Part shown: piece by piece, positions 7,680 through 16,682 of the stretch
Numbering within the stretch: position 1 is the stretch's first letter
How the letters are laid out: each line of letters begins with the position of its first letter
Assembly: GCF_000718635.1 (NCBI RefSeq)
Contig: NZ_JOBF01000013.1
Location: 124,001-188,000, forward strand
Length of the DNA: 64,000 bases
DNA from: Streptomyces varsoviensis
GTDB lineage: Bacteria > Actinomycetota > Actinomycetes > Streptomycetales > Streptomycetaceae
Direction: 5' to 3'
Translations under genes and position numbers: made by a program
The notes under the pieces: model-generated
The model's input: only the letters and a program-made list of their open reading frames with translations
What the model was told of the DNA's origin: nothing
Database searches by the model: none

Positions 7680-8978
7680 GTGACCAGCACCGACAACCGC
7701 ACCGGAAGCCGCATGCTGCGGTGGGCCGCCCCTGACGACGAGGCCGAGGAGGAGGTGCGCGACGAGCTGGCGGCGCGGCTGCGGGCGGCCGGCGGCGATG
7801 GCTTCGCACGGGTCGCCGACGACTGGGGCGACGGCCCGGGCGCCGGACCGGTGCGCGGGGCGCTGGTGGCGGCCGACCGGGACGAGGCGCTCGCCGCGCT
7901 GGGCGGTACGCGGCCCGGCCGTTGCGCGCCCCGGCACCCGGACCCGGCACGCCCGGTGGCGCTGCTGCTCGCGGGCCAGGGGGTCCAGCAGCCCGGCATG
8001 GCGAGCGGCCTGTACGGGACCGAGCCCGCGTTCACCGCGGCGATGGACGCCTACTTCGAACGGCACGCCGGGGACGGCGAGTCGCTGCGCGACGAGTGGC
8101 TGGCGGCGCGGCCCGGCCCCGAACTGGACGACATCACCCGCGCCCAGCCGCTGCTGTTCGCCGTCGGCTACGCCGTGGGCCGGATGCTGCTCGACTGGGG
8201 CGTGCGGCCGGACGTGCTGCTCGGCCACAGCGTCGGCGAGGTCGCGGCGGCGACGCTGGCCGGGGTCTTCACCCTCGACGAGGCGGCCGAGGTGATGGCG
8301 GAGCGGATCGACCAGCTCGGAGCCACCCCGCCGGGCGGGATGCTGGCGGTGGCCGCGTCCGCGGAGCGGCTCGCGCCGTACGTCGCCGGGCCGGTGGCGG
8401 TCGGCGCGGTGAACTCCCCGAGCCAGGTGATGCTGGCGGGCCCCGACCCCGAACTGCTCGCCGCGGAGCGGGCGTTGCGCCGGGACGGCTTCACGGTGCG
8501 GCGGGCGAGGGCGACCACGGCGTTCCACAGCCCGGCGGTGGCCGAGGCGGCGGCCCTCGCCGTGCCGACCCTGACCCGCATCGGGCCGCGCGCCCCGCGG
8601 ATACGCATGGTGTCGGCGTACACGGCCGCGGAACTGACGGCACGGCACGCCGAGTCGCCCCGCTTCTGGGCGACGCAGCCCGCGGAACCGGTCCTGTTCG
8701 GCCCGGCCCTCGACGCGCTCCTCGCCGAGGGGGACCATTTCCTGGTCGACGGCGGCCCCGCCCAGTCCCTCGCGGCTCTGGCCCGCAGGCACCGCGCGGT
8801 GGTCGGGTCCGGCAGCACGGTGGCGGCCGCCCTCCCCGCGGGCCGCCGCGCCCCGGCGGACGACCTCCGCACCACCCTGACCCTCGCGGCCCGGCTGTGG
8901 GCGGAAGGGCGCCTCGGGGCGCGGGAAGCCGCGCGAACGGACCACGACGCGCACACGAGCTTCGCCGACGTCCGGTAG
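7680..8978 (+). CDS. Free-standing polyketide-type acyltransferase
   Basis: 432 residues from GTG behind GAGAGGGA. Residues about 55-90 resemble the KS-AT linker of modular PKS. The AT core follows with AGQGVQQPGM, nucleophile motif GHSVGE (Ser184) and TTAFHSP (His283). FHS at the specificity motif is usually malonyl-type, with the caveat that free AT relatives vary. It is divergent from the Ser-type KAS III gene, recalling the DpsC-DpsD and AknE2-AknF pairs of anthracycline pathways. It likely loads an acyl-CoA unit onto a carrier protein, or acts as an editing hydrolase. No ACP gene was found in the window. Confidence 0.87.
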   Translation: MTSTDNRTGSRMLRWAAPDDEAEEEVRDELAARLRAAGGDGFARVADDWGDGPGAGPVRGALVAADRDEALAALGGTRPGRCAPRHPDPARPVALLLAGQGVQQPGMASGLYGTEPAFTAAMDAYFERHAGDGESLRDEWLAARPGPELDDITRAQPLLFAVGYAVGRMLLDWGVRPDVLLGHSVGEVAAATLAGVFTLDEAAEVMAERIDQLGATPPGGMLAVAASAERLAPYVAGPVAVGAVNSPSQVMLAGPDPELLAAERALRRDGFTVRRARATTAFHSPAVAEAAALAVPTLTRIGPRAPRIRMVSAYTAAELTARHAESPRFWATQPAEPVLFGPALDALLAEGDHFLVDGGPAQSLAALARRHRAVVGSGSTVAAALPAGRRAPADDLRTTLTLAARLWAEGRLGAREAARTDHDAHTSFADVR

Positions 8979-9002
8979 CGCCTCGGCACGGTGCACGTCG
9001 GC

Positions 9003-9076
9003 GCGTCCGCCGCCCAGGAAGCCGGCGGCGGACGCGACCGTCACCCTCGCCACCGCCGCCGGGCATGCCGGCGGCG
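9003..9076. terminator. Two consecutive terminator hairpins
   Basis: A 12-bp perfect stem (9003-9014 with 9024-9035, 9-nt loop) is followed by a 9-bp stem (9054-9062 with 9068-9076, 5-nt loop). They lie between the convergent acyltransferase and monooxygenase genes. Confidence 0.65.
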
Positions 9077-9081
9077 CGCGC

Positions 9082-10176
9082 TCAGCCCGTGGCCACCCGC
9101 CGCCGGACCTCGTTCAGGCAGGGCAGCCCGGCCAGCATCCGCTCATGGTCCGCCACGAAGTCCACCAGGCACGCCACCTCGTCCGCCCCGGCGTCCCGCA
9201 CCTTCGCGGCGACATCCACGCACTCCTCCACCGACCCGATCAGCGACGTCCCGGCCAGGTACCGGTTCACGCCCAGTTCGGCCACCCGCCGCCGCCCGTT
9301 CTCCTCCGCCATCAGCGGATTCCCGCTGCGCCCCCCGCTCATCGACCCGCCGGAGGAGACCGCCCGGGTCTCCAGGTCGAGCGCCGTGAGCAGATAGCGC
9401 TTGAGCCAGGGCACCGCGACCTCGCGGGCCTCCTCGGTGGTCGGGGCCACGTACGTGTGCATCATCACGGTGACCTTGCCGCGGCCGCCGACGCCGTGCG
9501 CCGCGAACTCCTCGCGGTAGGCGCGGACGTTCTCGCGCAGCGCGCCGAGGTCCTGGTTCTCCAGGTGCGTGAGGACGTTCGTGCCCAGGCGCCCGGCCTG
9601 GCGGAACGTCGCCTCGCTGCGGGAGGCGGTCAGCCAGATGGGCAGGTCCTTCTGGACGGGCCGCGGGTACAGGTCGAGGGTGACCTCGACGCCGCGCGGG
9701 TTCTCGCCCGTCCAGGTGCCCTCGCGCCAGGCCCGCCGGATGGCCGCCACGTCCTCGGTCACCCGCTGCTTGCGGGTGTCGTAGGCGTCCTTGGCGAGGA
9801 CGAAGTCGTTGACGTTCCAGCCGGAGCCGATCGAGATGGCCGCGCGCCCGCCGGACACGCTGTCGACGACGGCGAAGTCCTCGACGACCCGCGCCGGGTG
9901 GTGCAGCGGCGTGACGACGGAGCCGGCCCGGATCTGTACGTTCTCGGTGACCGCGGCGACGGCCGCGGAGGTGACCGCCGGGTTGGGGAAGGCGCCGCCG
10001 AACCGGTGGAAGTGGCGCTCCGGCGTGGAGACGAACGCGAACCCCAGCTCGTCGGCGCTGCGGGCGCCGTCCAGCAGCATCCGGTAGGTGTCGGCGGCCT
10101 CGTCGCCCACGGCGGCGAAGAAGAAGATCCCGAAGTCGAGGCCGGAGCCCGTTCCGGCGTCGTGCGCGTGGTCCAT
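9082..10176 (-). CDS. Luciferase-like flavin-dependent monooxygenase (natural-product type)
   Basis: 364 residues. FGIFFFAAVGDE, STPERHFHRFGGAFPNPAV, GSVVTPLHHPARVVEDFAVV and SGGRAAISIGSGWN are marks of the bacterial luciferase-like group found within PKS/NRPS clusters (MupA-type). It uses FMNH2 and O2 for hydroxylation, Baeyer-Villiger or epoxidation chemistry. It is the last gene of the seven-gene minus-strand operon. The ATG at 10176 overlaps the SDR stop (TGATG). The substrate may be the aglycone, a carrier-bound acyl chain or an amino group of the sugar, and sequence alone does not decide. The downstream end faces a double terminator. Confidence 0.9.
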   Translation of the reverse strand: MDHAHDAGTGSGLDFGIFFFAAVGDEAADTYRMLLDGARSADELGFAFVSTPERHFHRFGGAFPNPAVTSAAVAAVTENVQIRAGSVVTPLHHPARVVEDFAVVDSVSGGRAAISIGSGWNVNDFVLAKDAYDTRKQRVTEDVAAIRRAWREGTWTGENPRGVEVTLDLYPRPVQKDLPIWLTASRSEATFRQAGRLGTNVLTHLENQDLGALRENVRAYREEFAAHGVGGRGKVTVMMHTYVAPTTEEAREVAVPWLKRYLLTALDLETRAVSSGGSMSGGRSGNPLMAEENGRRRVAELGVNRYLAGTSLIGSVEECVDVAAKVRDAGADEVACLVDFVADHERMLAGLPCLNEVRRRVATG

Positions 10177-10952
10177 CAGATGGTCCTCACTTCCTGTGCT
10201 GCGGTGCCCGCCGCCACGGCGGGCAGGACGTAGCGGTCGAGGACCGCTCGGTAGTAGCCGGGGCCGAAGCCGAGGCGCGCCGACTCGGGCACCAGGCGGC
10301 GCAGTCTGGTGATGTCGACGGTGTGCGCGCCGCGCACGTCGACGTACGAGCGTTCGGCGCGCACCCCGAGCCGCGCCTGGAGGTGGTCGACGATGCGGTC
10401 GACCGGCACGGCCGCGCCGGAGGCCACGTTGACCGTGGCGCGCGGGCCGCACCGCTGAAGCACGGCGTCGACCAGGGTCACCAGGTCGTGGATGCCGATG
10501 AGGTCGCGGGCGGCGCCCCGGTGCAGGACGACCCGGCCGGCGGCGAGCTGGGCGAGCAGGCTCGGCAGGAGCTGGTGCGGGGGCTGGCCGGGTCCGACGA
10601 CGTGACTGAGGCGCAGGATCACGTGGTCGGTGCCGCCGGCGGCGAGCTCCTGCTCCAGGGAGTGCTTGTGGGCGCCGTACGGGGTCTGCGGCGTCACCGC
10701 GTCGTCCTCGCGGCCCGTGCCGCCCGATCCGCCGTACATGCCGGAGGAGGCGGTGGAGAAGAAGACGAGCCGGCGCCCCTCGGCCCGGCAGCGTCGCGCG
10801 GTCTCGCGGACCAGCTCGGCCTCTCTGCGGAACTGGTCGGCGGCGGTGTCCGCGGCGCACGAGACGCCGGCGGCCAGCACGGTGGTGCCGGGGTGGCGGT
10901 GCCGGATGGGGGCGAGGTGCCCGGCGAGGAAGCCGCGCCCGATGATCTCCAT
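10176..10952 (-). CDS. NAD-dependent epimerase/dehydratase-family protein, likely NDP-hexose 4-ketoreductase
   Basis: 258 residues, short for the extended SDR group. The nucleotide site is compressed to EIIGRGFLAGHL at the N-terminus. FFSTASSGMYGG and YGAHK (Tyr92, Lys96) give the Ser-Tyr-Lys catalytic set. ARDLIGIHDLV corresponds to the usual substrate-domain motif. In a dideoxysugar operon this position is normally the 4-ketoreductase that ends the pathway and fixes C-4 stereochemistry. It lies 3 bp after the 3-ketoreductase gene and overlaps the monooxygenase start. The 4-ketoreductase role is inferred from context; a 4-epimerase is the main alternative. Confidence 0.82.
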   Translation of the reverse strand: MEIIGRGFLAGHLAPIRHRHPGTTVLAAGVSCAADTAADQFRREAELVRETARRCRAEGRRLVFFSTASSGMYGGSGGTGREDDAVTPQTPYGAHKHSLEQELAAGGTDHVILRLSHVVGPGQPPHQLLPSLLAQLAAGRVVLHRGAARDLIGIHDLVTLVDAVLQRCGPRATVNVASGAAVPVDRIVDHLQARLGVRAERSYVDVRGAHTVDITRLRRLVPESARLGFGPGYYRAVLDRYVLPAVAAGTAAQEVRTI

Positions 10953-10955
10953 CGG

Positions 10956-11972
10956 TCAGCACGCCCCTTCGGGGGCCGGCGCGGGCACGGCCGTGGTGGT
11001 GACAGCCCGCTCGCGTACGGCGTCCAGGAGCCGGGCCTGGCGGACGATCGCCGGGTCCGGGCGGACGCGACCGTCTCGCACCGCGCGCGCGAACGACCGT
11101 ACGGACAGCGCGAACTGGTGGTGCGGGGCGACGGTGCGCTCGGTGACCGTCCCGTCGCCGTGCTCGACGCGGACCACGGCCGGCCGGTCGTCGGGCGGGG
11201 TGAAGGCGCGGTCGAGTACGATCCGGCCCCGCTCCCCGGCGAGCTCGTAGCGGCTGCGGTACGCGTCGGCCATCCCGAAGGTCAACTGTGCGGTGCGTCC
11301 GGTGCCGGTGGTGAGCAGCGCGGCGCCGCCCGTGTCGACGCCGTGGCGCGGGTCGTGGCCGAGCACGGCCCCGGCGACGGCGAGGTCGTCGCCGAGGTGC
11401 AGTTGGGCGGCGCGCAGCGGGTAGACGCCGAGGTCGAACAGGGCGCCGCCGCCGAGACCGGCCCGGTAGCGGATGTCGTCGGGAGCGAACGGGGGGACGC
11501 TGAACGCCGAGGAGAACGAGCGGAGTTCGCCGATGACACCCTCGTCGAGCAGGTCCCGGACCACCTGGTGCTGCGGGTGGTGCAGGAACATGAGGTTCTC
11601 GGCGAGGAGCAGTCCGCGGCCGAGCGCCCGCGCGGTGAGGGCGCTCGCCTCGGCCGCGGTGGTCGCGAGGGGCTTCTCGGCGAGCACGTGCTTGCCCGCG
11701 GCGAGGGCGCGGGAGATCCACTCGGCGTGCAGGCCGGTGGGCAGCGGCACGTAGACGGCGTCGATGTCGTCGCGGGCGAGCAGCCGCTCGTACCCCACGA
11801 CGGCCTCGATGCCGAACCGCCCGGCGAACTCCTCGGTCCGGGAGCGGTCGCGGCCGGCGACCGCGACCGGCGTCACCTCGTCGACCCGGGCCATGGCGGG
11901 CAGCATCCGCCGCCCGGCGATGGAGGCGCAGCCGAGGACGCCGAACCTGACCGGCCGCACGGCGGCGCTCAT
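10956..11972 (-). CDS. Gfo/Idh/MocA-family NDP-hexose 3-ketoreductase
   Basis: 338 residues. The Rossmann motif GVLGCASIAGRRMLPAM is at about 12-28, the catalytic Lys lies in AEKPLATT, and LGGGALFDLGVYPLRAAQ contains the conserved Asp and Tyr region. Relatives such as KijD10, TylC1 and SpnN reduce the 3-keto group left by NDP-hexose 2,3-dehydratase, usually with NADPH. The ATG at 11972 overlaps the 2,3-dehydratase stop (ATGA), the exact partner expected. With it the pathway yields a 2,6-dideoxy-4-ketohexose. Confidence 0.92.
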   Translation of the reverse strand: MSAAVRPVRFGVLGCASIAGRRMLPAMARVDEVTPVAVAGRDRSRTEEFAGRFGIEAVVGYERLLARDDIDAVYVPLPTGLHAEWISRALAAGKHVLAEKPLATTAAEASALTARALGRGLLLAENLMFLHHPQHQVVRDLLDEGVIGELRSFSSAFSVPPFAPDDIRYRAGLGGGALFDLGVYPLRAAQLHLGDDLAVAGAVLGHDPRHGVDTGGAALLTTGTGRTAQLTFGMADAYRSRYELAGERGRIVLDRAFTPPDDRPAVVRVEHGDGTVTERTVAPHHQFALSVRSFARAVRDGRVRPDPAIVRQARLLDAVRERAVTTTAVPAPAPEGAC

Positions 11973-13339
11973 GACAGGCTCCGCAGGCAGGCGGTGAGGG
12001 TGCGGGCCTCCACGTCGAGGAAGTTGCCGTAGCCGAGCAGCTCGTGCAGTTGGTGCTCGGCGACCCACTGGAACCCCTCGGCGGCGTCGGCCGGGTGGTC
12101 GTCCGCGGCGATCAGGGCGTACCGGTTCTCGGCGTGGAGGAAGCGGCCGCCCTCCTCGGAGTGCACCACGTCGTACAGGACCCGGTCCCGCTCACCGGTG
12201 AGGGCCCGCCGCACCTCGTCCAGGTACGGCGGCGGCTCGGGGTGGTTGCCGGGGGCGCACTGCACGGTCGGGGCCAGCTCGGCGACGCTGTGCGCGCCGG
12301 CCTCGACGCGGGCCCGGGCGAGGACGTGGCGCACGCCCGCGATCCGCTTGACCAGGAACGCGGCGAGGCCCCGGCCGGCGGGGGCCAGGATGGGCTGGGT
12401 CCAGGAGGCCACCTCGCGCCCCGTGGCCCGTACGTCGAGGGCGGCGATGCGGAAGAAGCGGCCGTCGTCGCGGGCGATCTCGGTGCCGCCGCGGTGCCAT
12501 CCGGCGCCGTAGACCTCCCGCAGCGGCACCAGCCGGCGCACCAGTTCCCGCCGGGCCCGGACCTCGGTGAGGGTGCTGAGCACGTCGACCGTGGAGTGCA
12601 CCGAGAACGCCCCGGGGTCGGCCCCGGTGGGGAGCACCGACAGGACCGTGCGGGAGTCCATGTTGACGAGGTTGTCCTCGGCGAGCAGCCGGTGGAGCTG
12701 GCCGAGGGTGAGCCAGCGGAAGTCGTCGTGCTCCTCGACGCCGGCCGTGGTCTCGACGACGAGGTTGCGGTTGCGCTTGGCCAGGAACCAGGAGCCCTGT
12801 TCGGACTGGAGCCCGTCCGCCAGGACGCGTCCGGTCCGGCCGGGAGCGAAGTGCTCCAGGTAGCGGATGGGCGAACCGCGGTGGACGCCGGTGTAGTTGG
12901 AGCGGGTGGCCTGCACGGTGGGCGACAGTTGGAGGGAGTTGATGTTGCCGGGCTCCATCTTGGCCTGCATCAGCAGGTGCGGCACCCCCTCGAACTCCTT
13001 CACCAGGATGCCGAGCAGCCCGATCTCCGGCTGGTTGATGACCGGCTGGACCCAACTGCCGCCGTGCGCCTCGTCGGTGCGCACCCGCAGCCCCTCCACG
13101 GAGAAGAAGCGGCCGCTGTCGTGCACGAGGTTCCCGGTGGGCTCCTCGAACCGCCAGCCCTTCAGCTCCGCGAAGGGGATCTCGGTCACCGAGAAGCGGT
13201 GGGCCGCGGCGCGCCGGGCGAACCAGGCGCGGACGTCGGCCAGGGAGCCCGCCACCCCCTCGGTGGCCGCGGCGGACACCGCGAGCCGACGGGCGGTCTC
13301 CGCGGACCGGCCCGTCCGCGCGGCGGGGACGTCGAGCAT
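11969..13339 (-). CDS. NDP-hexose 2,3-dehydratase
   Basis: 456 residues made of two homologous halves, as in TylX3, SpnO and GraOrf27. Each half carries SWVQP or SWTQP, then an LQLSPTVQ or AELAPTVQ motif, and SEQGSWFLAKRNRN or SEEGGRFLHAENRY. The enzyme removes water across C-2/C-3 of dTDP-4-keto-6-deoxyglucose, committing it to a 2-deoxysugar. The ATG at 13339 sits behind AGGAGGAG. It follows the second glycosyltransferase by 47 bp and overlaps the 3-ketoreductase. Family assignment is firm. Confidence 0.96.
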   Translation of the reverse strand: MLDVPAARTGRSAETARRLAVSAAATEGVAGSLADVRAWFARRAAAHRFSVTEIPFAELKGWRFEEPTGNLVHDSGRFFSVEGLRVRTDEAHGGSWVQPVINQPEIGLLGILVKEFEGVPHLLMQAKMEPGNINSLQLSPTVQATRSNYTGVHRGSPIRYLEHFAPGRTGRVLADGLQSEQGSWFLAKRNRNLVVETTAGVEEHDDFRWLTLGQLHRLLAEDNLVNMDSRTVLSVLPTGADPGAFSVHSTVDVLSTLTEVRARRELVRRLVPLREVYGAGWHRGGTEIARDDGRFFRIAALDVRATGREVASWTQPILAPAGRGLAAFLVKRIAGVRHVLARARVEAGAHSVAELAPTVQCAPGNHPEPPPYLDEVRRALTGERDRVLYDVVHSEEGGRFLHAENRYALIAADDHPADAAEGFQWVAEHQLHELLGYGNFLDVEARTLTACLRSLS

Positions 13340-13386
13340 GTTCTCCTCCTGTACCTGGAACGGATGGCGGGTGTCGGGGCGGACGG

Positions 13387-14526
13387 TCAGCGGGCGAGGC
13401 GTTCGAGCAGCGGCACGACGGCCGCGGGGGACGGCTGGGCGGCGATCCGGTCGGCGAGGGCGGCGCCGCCCTTGGCCCACTGGGGCTCGTCGAGGAGGCG
13501 CGTACAGGCGTCGGCGACCTCGGCCGTGTCCGCGGCGTCCGGCGGCAGGGCGAGGCCCGCGCCCTGGTCTGCGAGCCAGTCGGCGTTGGCGAACTGATCG
13601 GCCGTCTGCGGGAGCACGACCTGCGGCACCCCGTGCACGGCGGCGGTCAGCGTCGAGCCCATCCCGCCGTGGTCGATCACCACGTCGCAGGCGGGGGCGA
13701 CGAGCTCCAGCGGCAGCCAGCCGGCCGCCCGCACCCCCGGCGGCAGCGGGTCCCAGCGCCGGGCCACCCCCTCGTCGACGGCGACCACGACCTCCAGGCC
13801 GCGCCCGGTGAGGGAGTCCATCAGCCCGGCCAGCCGCCCGGGGAAGTCGAGCCGCCCGATGGTGGGCAGCATGCTCCCGAGGGTGAGGCAGACCCGGGGA
13901 CGCTCCCGAGGGGCGAGCGCCCAGTCGGGCTGCACGGCCCGCCCGCTGTAGGGCACGTACCGCAGCGCGGCCGCGCCGTCCGCCGGGTCGGGGCGGAGGC
14001 TGAGCCGGGCGGTGGGCTCGGGGAGCCCGTCGCCGAGCCCGAGGGCGTCGAGTTCGGCGGCGAGTTCGGCCCGCGCCCCGACCCGGTATTCGGGCATCGC
14101 GGACAGCCAGTCGACCCGTACGGTGGGCACGCCGCGGGCGGCGCCCGCCAGTTGTCCCGCGTACTCGGTGGCCTCGGAGACCACCAGGTCGGGGCGCCAC
14201 CTCTCGACGAGGTCGAGCGTGCCGTCCAGGGTGCCGGCGGCGAGCCGCCCCCAGCCCCGCCCGCTGTGCGTCAGGCGGGTGGCGCGGTCCGTGCCGGGCG
14301 CCGGCGGCGGGACCGCGGCGCCGGAGCGGTCGTGGAACATGAAGCGGACGAAGGGCAGCTCCTCCGCGGTGGGGGCGGCGGGCAGCCCCGCCGCCACGAC
14401 GGTGGGGGAGAAGTCGCCCGGCGCCGCGACGCGGACCTCGTGGCCGGCGGCCCGCAGCGCCCAGGCGAGCGGCACCAGCGGGAAGAAGTGGCCGCACAGG
14501 GGGCCGGTGCCGATCAGGACGCGCAT
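13387..14526 (-). CDS. GT1-family glycosyltransferase, second copy
   Basis: 379 residues starting MRVLIGTGPLCGHFFPLVPL. It has the DUF1205-like linker ALRYVPYSGRAVQPDWAL with RPRVCLTLGS, and the donor motif DHGGMGSTLTAAVHGVPQ with TADQFANADWLADQGAG. It is the same GT-B subfamily as the enzyme at 3481-4680. It starts inside the 3' end of the 4,6-dehydratase gene (13-bp overlap) in the deoxysugar operon, so it very likely uses the sugar made there. The acceptor is unknown. Confidence 0.93.
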   Translation of the reverse strand: MRVLIGTGPLCGHFFPLVPLAWALRAAGHEVRVAAPGDFSPTVVAAGLPAAPTAEELPFVRFMFHDRSGAAVPPPAPGTDRATRLTHSGRGWGRLAAGTLDGTLDLVERWRPDLVVSEATEYAGQLAGAARGVPTVRVDWLSAMPEYRVGARAELAAELDALGLGDGLPEPTARLSLRPDPADGAAALRYVPYSGRAVQPDWALAPRERPRVCLTLGSMLPTIGRLDFPGRLAGLMDSLTGRGLEVVVAVDEGVARRWDPLPPGVRAAGWLPLELVAPACDVVIDHGGMGSTLTAAVHGVPQVVLPQTADQFANADWLADQGAGLALPPDAADTAEVADACTRLLDEPQWAKGGAALADRIAAQPSPAAVVPLLERLAR

Positions 14527-15509
14527 GGCGCGCCCTCCGCCCCCGCGTCCTTGAGCGGCTTCCACCACCGCGGGTTGTCCTGGTACCAGCGCACGGTGTC
14601 GGCGAGCCCGGTGGCGAAGTCGACGCGCGGCTCGTAGCCGAGCTCGGCGCGGATCTTGCTGTCGTCGAGCGCGTACCGCAGGTCGTGGCCCTTGCGGTCG
14701 GCGACGCGGCGCACCATCGACGGGGCGGCGCCGCAGAGTCGGAGCAGCCGCTCGGTGATCTCGGTGTTGCTGCGCCCGTCGCCGCCGCCGATGTTGTAGA
14801 CCTCGCCGCCGCGGCCCTTGGTGAGGACCAGGTGGAGGGCGCGGCAGTGGTCGTCGACGTGCAGCCACTCGCGCACGTTGCGCCCGTCGCCGTACAGCGG
14901 CACCTCAAGGCCGCTGAGCAGGTTGGTGGTGAACAGCGGTATCAGCTTCTCGACGTGCTGGTAGGGCCCGTAGTTGTTGGAGCAGCGGGTCACGGACACA
15001 TCGAGGCCGTGGGTACGGGCGTAGGAGCGGGCGATCAGGTCGCTGCCCGCCTTCGACGCGGCGTAGGGCGAGTTGGGCAGCAGCGGCCGCTCCTCCGTCC
15101 AGGCGCCCTCGTCGATGGAGCCGTACACCTCGTCGGTGGAGACGTGCACGACGCGGGGCGTGCCCGAGCGGTACGCGGCCTCCATGACGGCCTGGGTGCC
15201 GCCGACGTTGGTGCGCACGAACTCGGCCGCGCCGTCCAGGGAGCGGTCCACATGGGACTCGGCGGCGAAGTGCACCACCGCGTCATGGCCCGGCACCAGG
15301 TCGCGCAGGAGCGGCAGGTCGCAGATGTCGCCCTGGACGAACTCCAGACGGTCGTGTGCGGCGGGCAGGCTGGCGCGGTTCCCCGCGTAGGTCAGCTTGT
15401 CGAGGACGGTGACGTGCGCGTCCTCGAAGCCGGCGTGGCCGCCGTCGAGGAGGGTGCGTACGTAGTGCGAGCCGATGAAGCCGGCGCCGCCGGTGACGAG
15501 GATTCTCAC
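14514..15509 (-). CDS. dTDP-glucose 4,6-dehydratase (RmlB type)
   Basis: 331 residues from a GTG that overlaps the thymidylyltransferase stop. RILVTGGAGFIGSHYV binds NAD+; STDEVYG gives Thr125-Asp126-Glu127, the water-elimination set; YAASK gives Tyr149 and Lys153; NNYGPYQ and LYGDGRNVREWLHVDDH are the usual substrate motifs. It converts dTDP-glucose to dTDP-4-keto-6-deoxyglucose, step two of the sugar pathway. Length and motifs are standard. Confidence 0.96.
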   Translation of the reverse strand: MRILVTGGAGFIGSHYVRTLLDGGHAGFEDAHVTVLDKLTYAGNRASLPAAHDRLEFVQGDICDLPLLRDLVPGHDAVVHFAAESHVDRSLDGAAEFVRTNVGGTQAVMEAAYRSGTPRVVHVSTDEVYGSIDEGAWTEERPLLPNSPYAASKAGSDLIARSYARTHGLDVSVTRCSNNYGPYQHVEKLIPLFTTNLLSGLEVPLYGDGRNVREWLHVDDHCRALHLVLTKGRGGEVYNIGGGDGRSNTEITERLLRLCGAAPSMVRRVADRKGHDLRYALDDSKIRAELGYEPRVDFATGLADTVRWYQDNPRWWKPLKDAGAEGAPCAS

Positions 15510-16582
15510 GCGGCCACCTCCACGCTGGTGTGGTCGCCGATGACCAGGCGGTGCCGGGTGCCGGCCGTCCCGTCGAGCTCGGCGCTGGCGACGCTGGCGG
15601 AGCGGCCGATGAGCGAGCCGTGGATGCCGCGCACGCCGCGCACCGAGACCCCGTCGAGGGTGATCGAGTACTCCATGCCGGCGCCCGCGAGCAGGCAGTC
15701 GCGGCCGACGGAGGTGTGCGGGCCGATCCGGGAGTCGGTGACCACGCTGCCCGCGCCGACGATCAGCGGCCCGATCAGTTGCGAGCGCACCACCTGGGCG
15801 CCGGGCTCGATGACGACGGGGCCCTGAACGGTGGAGTCCGCGTCGACCGTGCCCTGCACCCGCGGCGGCAGCCCGTCCAGGTACTCGCGGTTGCACTCCA
15901 GGACGTCCTCGAAGCGGCCGGTGTCCTTCCAGTAGCCGCGGTAGCGCTCGGCGTCCACGGCGTGCCCCTGTTCGAGGAGCCACTGGAGCGCGTCGGTGAT
16001 CTCCAGTTCGCCGCGGGCGCTCGGCTCGATCGCGGCGACGGCCTCGTGCACGGCCGCCGTGAAGAAGTACACCCCGATCAGGGCGAGGTCGCTGCGGGGC
16101 TGGGCGGGCTTCTCCACGAGGCGGGTCACGCGGCCGTAGCCGTCCAGCTCCACCACGCCGAACGCGCGCGGGTCGGGCACCTGGACGGTGACGACCTGGG
16201 CGGCGGGACGGCGGGAGCGGAACCGCTCGGCCTGTTCGCGCACCCCGCCCAGCAGCATGTTGTCGCCGAGGTACATGAGGAAGTCGTCGTCGCCGAGGAA
16301 GTCGGCGGCCACGGCCACGGTGTGGGCGAGGCCCAGCGGGCACTCCTGGTGGATGTAGGTGATGCGCAGGCCGAGATCGGCGCCGTCGCCCACGAGGGCG
16401 CGGATCTCGTCGCCGCGGTCGCCGACGATGACGCCGACCTCGGTGACACCGGCGTCCTTGACGTTGTCCAGGCAGTGCAGCAGCACCGGCCGGTTGGCGA
16501 TCGGAATGAGCTGTTTGGGCATCGAGTAGCTGAAGGGTCGCAGGCGGGTGCCCGTCCCTCCGGCCAGTACCAGGGCCTTCAT
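15506..16582 (-). CDS. Glucose-1-phosphate thymidylyltransferase, long form
   Basis: 358 residues. The N-terminal nucleotidyltransferase domain opens MKALVLAGGTGTRLRPFSYS, then MPKQLIPIANRPV, YLGDNML and the Lys in VEKP. From about residue 245 a left-handed beta-helix tail of imperfect hexapeptide repeats follows, as in StrD-type enzymes of antibiotic clusters rather than housekeeping RmlA (about 290 residues). It makes dTDP-glucose and is the first gene of the seven-gene operon. GAGGAGGGA lies just before the ATG. The 111-bp upstream region also carries the 3' end of the SARP neighbourhood. Confidence 0.95.
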   Translation of the reverse strand: MKALVLAGGTGTRLRPFSYSMPKQLIPIANRPVLLHCLDNVKDAGVTEVGVIVGDRGDEIRALVGDGADLGLRITYIHQECPLGLAHTVAVAADFLGDDDFLMYLGDNMLLGGVREQAERFRSRRPAAQVVTVQVPDPRAFGVVELDGYGRVTRLVEKPAQPRSDLALIGVYFFTAAVHEAVAAIEPSARGELEITDALQWLLEQGHAVDAERYRGYWKDTGRFEDVLECNREYLDGLPPRVQGTVDADSTVQGPVVIEPGAQVVRSQLIGPLIVGAGSVVTDSRIGPHTSVGRDCLLAGAGMEYSITLDGVSVRGVRGIHGSLIGRSASVASAELDGTAGTRHRLVIGDHTSVEVAA

Positions 16583-16682
16583 GGTCCCTCCTCGGTCGAA
16601 GAACGGTACGGCGCCGACCTTGGGCCCGGCCGGTGGAACCCGCCTCGATCGGCGCCGGACCGGCCGGGTGCCCCCCCGGCGT

